This document shows positions 42,876 through 46,519 of a DNA stretch of 46,519 nucleotides, piece by piece. The notes under the pieces are model-generated. The model worked only from the letters and a program-made list of their open reading frames with translations, was not told the DNA's origin and made no database searches. How positions within the stretch are numbered: position 1 is the stretch's first letter; each line of letters begins with the position of its first letter. The translations under genes and the position numbers were made by a program. This DNA comes from Porticoccaceae bacterium. Its GTDB lineage: Bacteria; Pseudomonadota; Gammaproteobacteria; Pseudomonadales; Porticoccaceae. The DNA is taken from the NCBI GenBank assembly GCA_018654575.1, contig JABILI010000023.1, positions 1-46,519 on the forward strand, in the 5' to 3' direction.

Positions 42876-44654
42876 TTAACTCCGGTAAAAGTCTTCAATG
42901 GAAAATGTTGCAAAACTCTCAATACCACCGAACATACCGCCCAAGTAGGAGGCATTTCGGTTTAATAACTGTGACGCGAAAAAGTCAGTGGTGGCGATCT
43001 TTTGGCTATAAAAACGATTTTGATCACCGGTTTCAATATGCTTCTGAGCCAAAATAGACAACTTGACCATCAACCAATAAGAGACTGAATTCCCAAATAG
43101 CATCATGAAATTATAAGCTAGGTGCTGTGACTTCTCCGGGTGAGCTAATACATGTGCTAACCCATCTTGGCACTGGACAACGGCATTTCGTAGGGCCTCT
43201 ACCAGGGGCTTTATTTGAGTGGAGTCAGATAATGAAGATTCAGCTGTATCACTCATCTCACTCAACAATGCCCGCAGCCCTTCACCACCGTCACGCAGGC
43301 ACTTGCGGCCGACGAAATCTAGGGCCTGAATGCCATTAGTACCCTCATAAATAGGCAATATCCTTGCATCCCGCATATGCTGAGCTGCACCGGTCTCTTC
43401 AATAAAGCCCATACCTCCATGCACCTGAACGCCAAGAGATGTAACTTCCTGAGCAACTTCAGTACACCAGCCTTTGACCAGAGGGGTTAATATTTCAACC
43501 GCACGTGAGCTAGCCTCACGCACTGATTGGTCAGCATGGCGCTTACTCCGATCTTCTGCGGCGATGGTATAAATCGACATTGCTCGGCCTGCCTCAACCT
43601 GCGCACGCATTTGTAACAGCATGCGCTTAACATCGGCATGATGGATAATCGAGGCTCGCCCATCAACACCCTGAACACGACCTTGAACACGATCTGCTGC
43701 ATAGGCGACAGCCTGTTGATATGCTCGCTCGCCCACCGCTACGCCCTGGTGCCCCACAGACAATCTAGCATTATTCATCATGCTGAACATGCACATTAGT
43801 CCTTGATTTTCAGGACCAACCAAATAGCCAACGGCACCGCCATTATCGCCAAACGCCATGGTACAAGTAGGACTGCAGTGAATGCCTAGCTTATGCTCCA
43901 CACCTACTGCCTTAACGTCATTGCGCTGACCTAGACTACCATCAGTGTTGACTAAAAATTTAGGCACTAAAAATAATGAAATGCCCTGATTTCCGGCAGG
44001 AGCATCTGGAAGTCGCGCTAGAACCAAATGAATCACGTTCTCAACTTTCTCATGGTCGCCCCAGGTAATATAGATTTTTTGCCCTGACACCAAGTAATGA
44101 TCTTTATGCGGTACTGCTTTGGATTGCACTGCTGATAGGTCACTACCAGCTTGGGGCTCTGTAAGGTTCATGGTCCCTGACCAAACGCCGGTAACAAGAT
44201 TTTCTAGATAGCACTCATTCAGTTGATCTGAACCATAAAGGTTTAGAGCATGAATAACTCCCCGACTCAGCATTGGCAGCAAGCTAAGTCCCATATTAGC
44301 GGATTGCAGCATCTCTTGAACGACCACGTCCACTACGCCAGGAAAGCCAGCGCCACCGTACTTAGGCGCACCACTCAAACCGCACCAACCAGCTTCTATC
44401 ATCTGCTCATAAACACCATCTAATGCTGGCGCAGTAACAACCTCGCCATTCACTATATGGGTCGCTTGACCATCCGCTACGGAATTAGTTGGGGCAACGA
44501 CCTGCTCAAAAAACTTGGCCGCCTCTGGCAAAACGGCATTTAACATGTCACAACCAACGTCTTGATAACCCGGTAATTGACTATGCTCCTCATAGCCGAT
44601 TAGCTCTTCAAGTATGAAAGAAAACTCTTGGACGGGGGCTTTGTATGCAGACAT
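42876..44654 (-). CDS. Acyl-CoA dehydrogenase (long FadE5/DmdC-like form)
   Basis: This 592-residue flavoprotein starts at the ATG at 44654, preceded by AGGAT; the frame upstream to 44714 is low-complexity and unlikely to be translated. It begins MSAYKAPVQEFSFILEELIGYEEH, the N-terminal extension seen in the 600-residue subfamily that includes DmdC (methylmercaptopropionyl-CoA) and FadE5-type enzymes. FAD-binding NLTEPQAGSDLSAV, KIYITWGDHE, and the catalytic Glu in LPIYEGTNGIQALDF are present, and a C-terminal helical domain completes it. It introduces the alpha-beta double bond in acyl-CoA. It is divergent from an acyl-CoA ligase gene. Choice between fatty acyl and sulfur-containing acyl substrates is open. 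Confidence 0.9.
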   Translation of the reverse strand: MSAYKAPVQEFSFILEELIGYEEHSQLPGYQDVGCDMLNAVLPEAAKFFEQVVAPTNSVADGQATHIVNGEVVTAPALDGVYEQMIEAGWCGLSGAPKYGGAGFPGVVDVVVQEMLQSANMGLSLLPMLSRGVIHALNLYGSDQLNECYLENLVTGVWSGTMNLTEPQAGSDLSAVQSKAVPHKDHYLVSGQKIYITWGDHEKVENVIHLVLARLPDAPAGNQGISLFLVPKFLVNTDGSLGQRNDVKAVGVEHKLGIHCSPTCTMAFGDNGGAVGYLVGPENQGLMCMFSMMNNARLSVGHQGVAVGERAYQQAVAYAADRVQGRVQGVDGRASIIHHADVKRMLLQMRAQVEAGRAMSIYTIAAEDRSKRHADQSVREASSRAVEILTPLVKGWCTEVAQEVTSLGVQVHGGMGFIEETGAAQHMRDARILPIYEGTNGIQALDFVGRKCLRDGGEGLRALLSEMSDTAESSLSDSTQIKPLVEALRNAVVQCQDGLAHVLAHPEKSQHLAYNFMMLFGNSVSYWLMVKLSILAQKHIETGDQNRFYSQKIATTDFFASQLLNRNASYLGGMFGGIESFATFSIEDFYRS

Positions 44655-44686
44655 TAATACTATCCTAAAATAATAACGATATTTTC

Positions 44687-44703
44687 TAAAACGTGTCGTT
44701 TTA
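44687..44703. promoter_or_regulatory. Dyad TAAAACGTGTCGTTTTA upstream of the acyl-CoA dehydrogenase
   Basis: Seven-base perfect arms around TGT, 33 bp upstream of the leftward ATG. TetR-type regulators of fatty acid oxidation, such as PsrA, bind AAAC..GTTT dyads, so this is a plausible operator. The regulator gene is not in this window. Confidence 0.5.
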
Positions 44704-44757
44704 AGGTTGGGCAAGTGTCTAGTTTACCAAGATCAGTGTAAACCTAAAACAATGACT

Positions 44758-44795
44758 CACTAGTCTTTCCACTAGTGAAAACGACTAGTAACTAG
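44758..44795. repeat. Cluster of ACTAGT palindromes
   Basis: CACTAGT and ACTAGTG form an inverted pair around CTTTCC (44758-44777), and ACTAGT at 44784 and ACTAGC at 44791 continue it. Starts of the first three ACTAGT copies are 12 and 13 bp apart. Confidence 0.45.
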
Positions 44796-45115
44796 CATCA
44801 TTCTACTGGTATCGATTTTGAAAATATAGCTAAAAGGGGCTGTGCGAGCATTCGTGGCCAAAGGTTTAAGTCCAGCGCTTTGACTGACTGCCCAATGGAC
44901 AACTACCCTCTCATTAATGGGGTATGGACTCACTGCATGTCTAAACCTGAATTCATTAAAGCGAGCCCTGAAACTCAGCCCGACCATCCGGCAAATCTTT
45001 AGACATTTAGCAACACCTAACCAAAAGGGTTTTAGTTGCACCTTAGTCACAGATCAGTAAACTAGATCTATGGAAGATCCCGCAAAGACGGGCCATCTAA
45101 TGAGGGAAATACGCC

Positions 45116-46519
45116 ATGATCGCCTTAGACCAATTCCACTGCGTTGCCGATATCAGCCGCTATCAAGCAAAGATAAACGGCCATCGCATTGCTCAAATTT
45201 TTGAAGGTCGAGAGACAACTTATAGCGAACTCGACCACAGAGCCAGCCAAGTGGCTAATGGGCTAATCAATGCTGAATGCGCACCTGGCACACGTATTGG
45301 TTATCTTGGTAAAAACAGCGATTACTATTTTGAAATAATGTCTGGATCGATGAAAGCCAACGTGGTTATCGCCGGTGTCAATTGGCGCCTCGCGCCACCA
45401 GAGATCGAATACATTCTTAATAATGCCTGCATTGATATTTTGTTTGTCGGCGCCGAATTCTATGATGTTATTGAACAGTTGATGCCCAACATTACCTCGA
45501 TTCGTCAATTTATTGCCGTAGATGGCGGCCACAGTGAATGGCCAGACTACTGCACATGGCGCGATGCCCAGGATTCAGCAGATCCCATGTTGTCTATTGC
45601 GCTGGATGACGACGTACTGCAACTCTACACGAGCGGCACCACCGGCCACCCAAAAGGAGTGCAACTGACTAACGGAAACTACCTCGACGTCCTCGACCAA
45701 GCCGCAAATGGTGGCTGGGGTGACTGGGATGAGGGCGAAGCCAGTATCGTCGCTATGCCCATATTTCATGTCGCTGGCGTCAATGTTGGAGTGGTGGGGC
45801 TTGCGCAAGGCTTGATCAATGTCATTCTTAAGGACGTTGACCCTGTGGTGATCATAGATTTACTTGAAAAATATCGTATTAAATACGCTTTTTTTGTACC
45901 TGCAGTCATTCTGTTTTTGAACTCTATTCCTGGCGTAAGGGATCGAGACTTTTCTAATCTCGGCTTTTTATTGTACGGTGCCAGCCCAATTTCCGAGGAC
46001 GTACTGCTCACCGCAAAAGACATTTTTAAATGCGACTTCTGCCAGGTCTATGGCCTCACCGAAACTTGCGGTGCAGGCACTATCTTGACCCCTGAAGATC
46101 ATAATCCAGCCCTTGGAAAACTCCGCTCGTGCGGCAAGCCTGCCCCAACCGCAGAGGTGCGTATTTATAGCGAAGATGGACAAACAGTGCCGCCCAATCA
46201 AGTCGGTGAAATAGCCTATCGCTCTAAAAGTTTAATGAAAGGCTACTGGAAAAATGACGAGGCCACGGCTAGTTCCATACGAAATGGCTGGTTTTATACT
46301 GGTGACGCGGGTTACTTAGATGAAGATGGTTATCTTTATATTCATGACAGAATCAAAGATATGATTGTCTCAGGTGGTGAGAATATCTACCCCGCCGAGG
46401 TAGAAAATGCACTGTTTGATCATGAGTCTGTGGGTGATGCAGCGGTCATTGGTGTACCCGATGAAAAGTGGGGTGAAGCGGTAAAAGCTATCATTGTGCT
46501 CAAGCCAGGCACCACGGCT
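45116..46519 (+). CDS. Acyl-CoA ligase (AMP-forming), partial, C-terminus beyond the right edge
   Basis: The frame runs 468 codons from the ATG at 45116 (GAGGG ribosome site) to the window edge. It is an ANL-superfamily enzyme that activates a carboxylic acid as acyl-AMP and then acyl-CoA. The phosphate-binding loop LYTSGTTGHPKGVQL, FHVAGVN, the QVYGLTETCGAG motif and the hinge region GWFYTGDAGYLDEDGYLYI with DRIKDMIVSGGENIYP are visible. The last 40-60 residues, with the acyl-adenylation Lys, are missing. Divergence from the acyl-CoA dehydrogenase indicates a shared fatty- or other acyl-acid oxidation route. Chain length preference is unknown. Confidence 0.93.
   Translation, partial: MIALDQFHCVADISRYQAKINGHRIAQIFEGRETTYSELDHRASQVANGLINAECAPGTRIGYLGKNSDYYFEIMSGSMKANVVIAGVNWRLAPPEIEYILNNACIDILFVGAEFYDVIEQLMPNITSIRQFIAVDGGHSEWPDYCTWRDAQDSADPMLSIALDDDVLQLYTSGTTGHPKGVQLTNGNYLDVLDQAANGGWGDWDEGEASIVAMPIFHVAGVNVGVVGLAQGLINVILKDVDPVVIIDLLEKYRIKYAFFVPAVILFLNSIPGVRDRDFSNLGFLLYGASPISEDVLLTAKDIFKCDFCQVYGLTETCGAGTILTPEDHNPALGKLRSCGKPAPTAEVRIYSEDGQTVPPNQVGEIAYRSKSLMKGYWKNDEATASSIRNGWFYTGDAGYLDEDGYLYIHDRIKDMIVSGGENIYPAEVENALFDHESVGDAAVIGVPDEKWGEAVKAIIVLKPGTTA

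Larger units (their letters stand above)
44655..45115. other. 461-bp divergent region between acyl-CoA dehydrogenase and ligase genes
   Basis: No gene is supported; a leftward 92-codon frame (44772-45050) has no ribosome site or family features. It holds a 17-bp dyad at 44687-44703 and a cluster of ACTAGT palindromes at 44758-44795, both suited to a repressor that controls both genes. Confidence 0.5.

Noticed and set aside
44772-45050. Leftward 92-codon frame between the acyl-CoA dehydrogenase and ligase genes
   Set aside because: No ribosome site, no family signal and an unusual composition; the region is better explained as control DNA.

Overview
The window looks like chromosome from a free-living, aerobic gammaproteobacterium, probably a marine one of the Cellvibrionales/OM60-like type. 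This is inferred from the gltA / sdhCDAB-sucAB-lpd-sucCD arrangement (the order known from Pseudomonas and relatives), from AcnB, NfuA, MiaE and B12-dependent MetH of gammaproteobacterial type, and from moderate GC. I cannot name the species.

Region 1 (1-12943) is an accessory aromatic-acid catabolic locus. A leftward operon encodes a fumarylacetoacetate-hydrolase-family (FAH) enzyme, a SnoaL/NTF2-like protein, an MhpB-type extradiol dioxygenase and an aromatic-acid MFS transporter cut by the left edge. Next come three paralogous exported proteins of the DUF6152 type (one leftward, two rightward in tandem) around an IclR-family regulator. A rightward hpaEDFHI set for homoprotocatechuate meta-cleavage follows. 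hpaG and the upstream ring hydroxylase are absent, and the FAH-family protein is the obvious candidate to stand in for HpaG. The intergenic DNA around the IclR gene carries several copies of a degenerate motif (RTTCC-N5-RCGARAY), and hpaE is preceded by two 25-bp near-identical direct repeats. The DUF6152 trio is the least understood part: every predicted mature protein begins His-His-Ser, has a WR(N/S)PH motif whose His is exactly 27 residues after the first His, and has exactly two cysteines at equivalent places.

Region 2 (12944-17956): a 412-bp gene-free, partly AT-rich stretch, an SDR plus Baeyer-Villiger-type monooxygenase pair, then a ZntR-like MerR regulator with a textbook 20-bp-spacer promoter, a Cys-rich SO_0444-type metal efflux permease and a BioY biotin transporter, closed by a bidirectional terminator.

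Region 3 (18037-37876) is the TCA-cycle core: leftward sdhCDAB-sucA-sucB-lpd-sucC-sucD, divergent gltA with a strong sigma70 promoter, and acnB further right. Between gltA and acnB lie a large secreted TolB-propeller/amidohydrolase protein and the tRNA hydroxylase gene miaE. The first committed step (GltA), AcnB and the steps from 2-oxoglutarate to fumarate are all encoded within about 20 kb.

Region 4 (37964-46519): nfuA, metH (with a perfect 16-bp palindrome just after a probable extended -10 promoter), a small DUF2970 membrane protein, and a divergent acyl-CoA dehydrogenase / acyl-CoA ligase pair around a 461-bp spacer with operator-like palindromes. The ligase is cut by the right edge. I saw no tRNA, rRNA, CRISPR array, insertion sequence or prophage gene.
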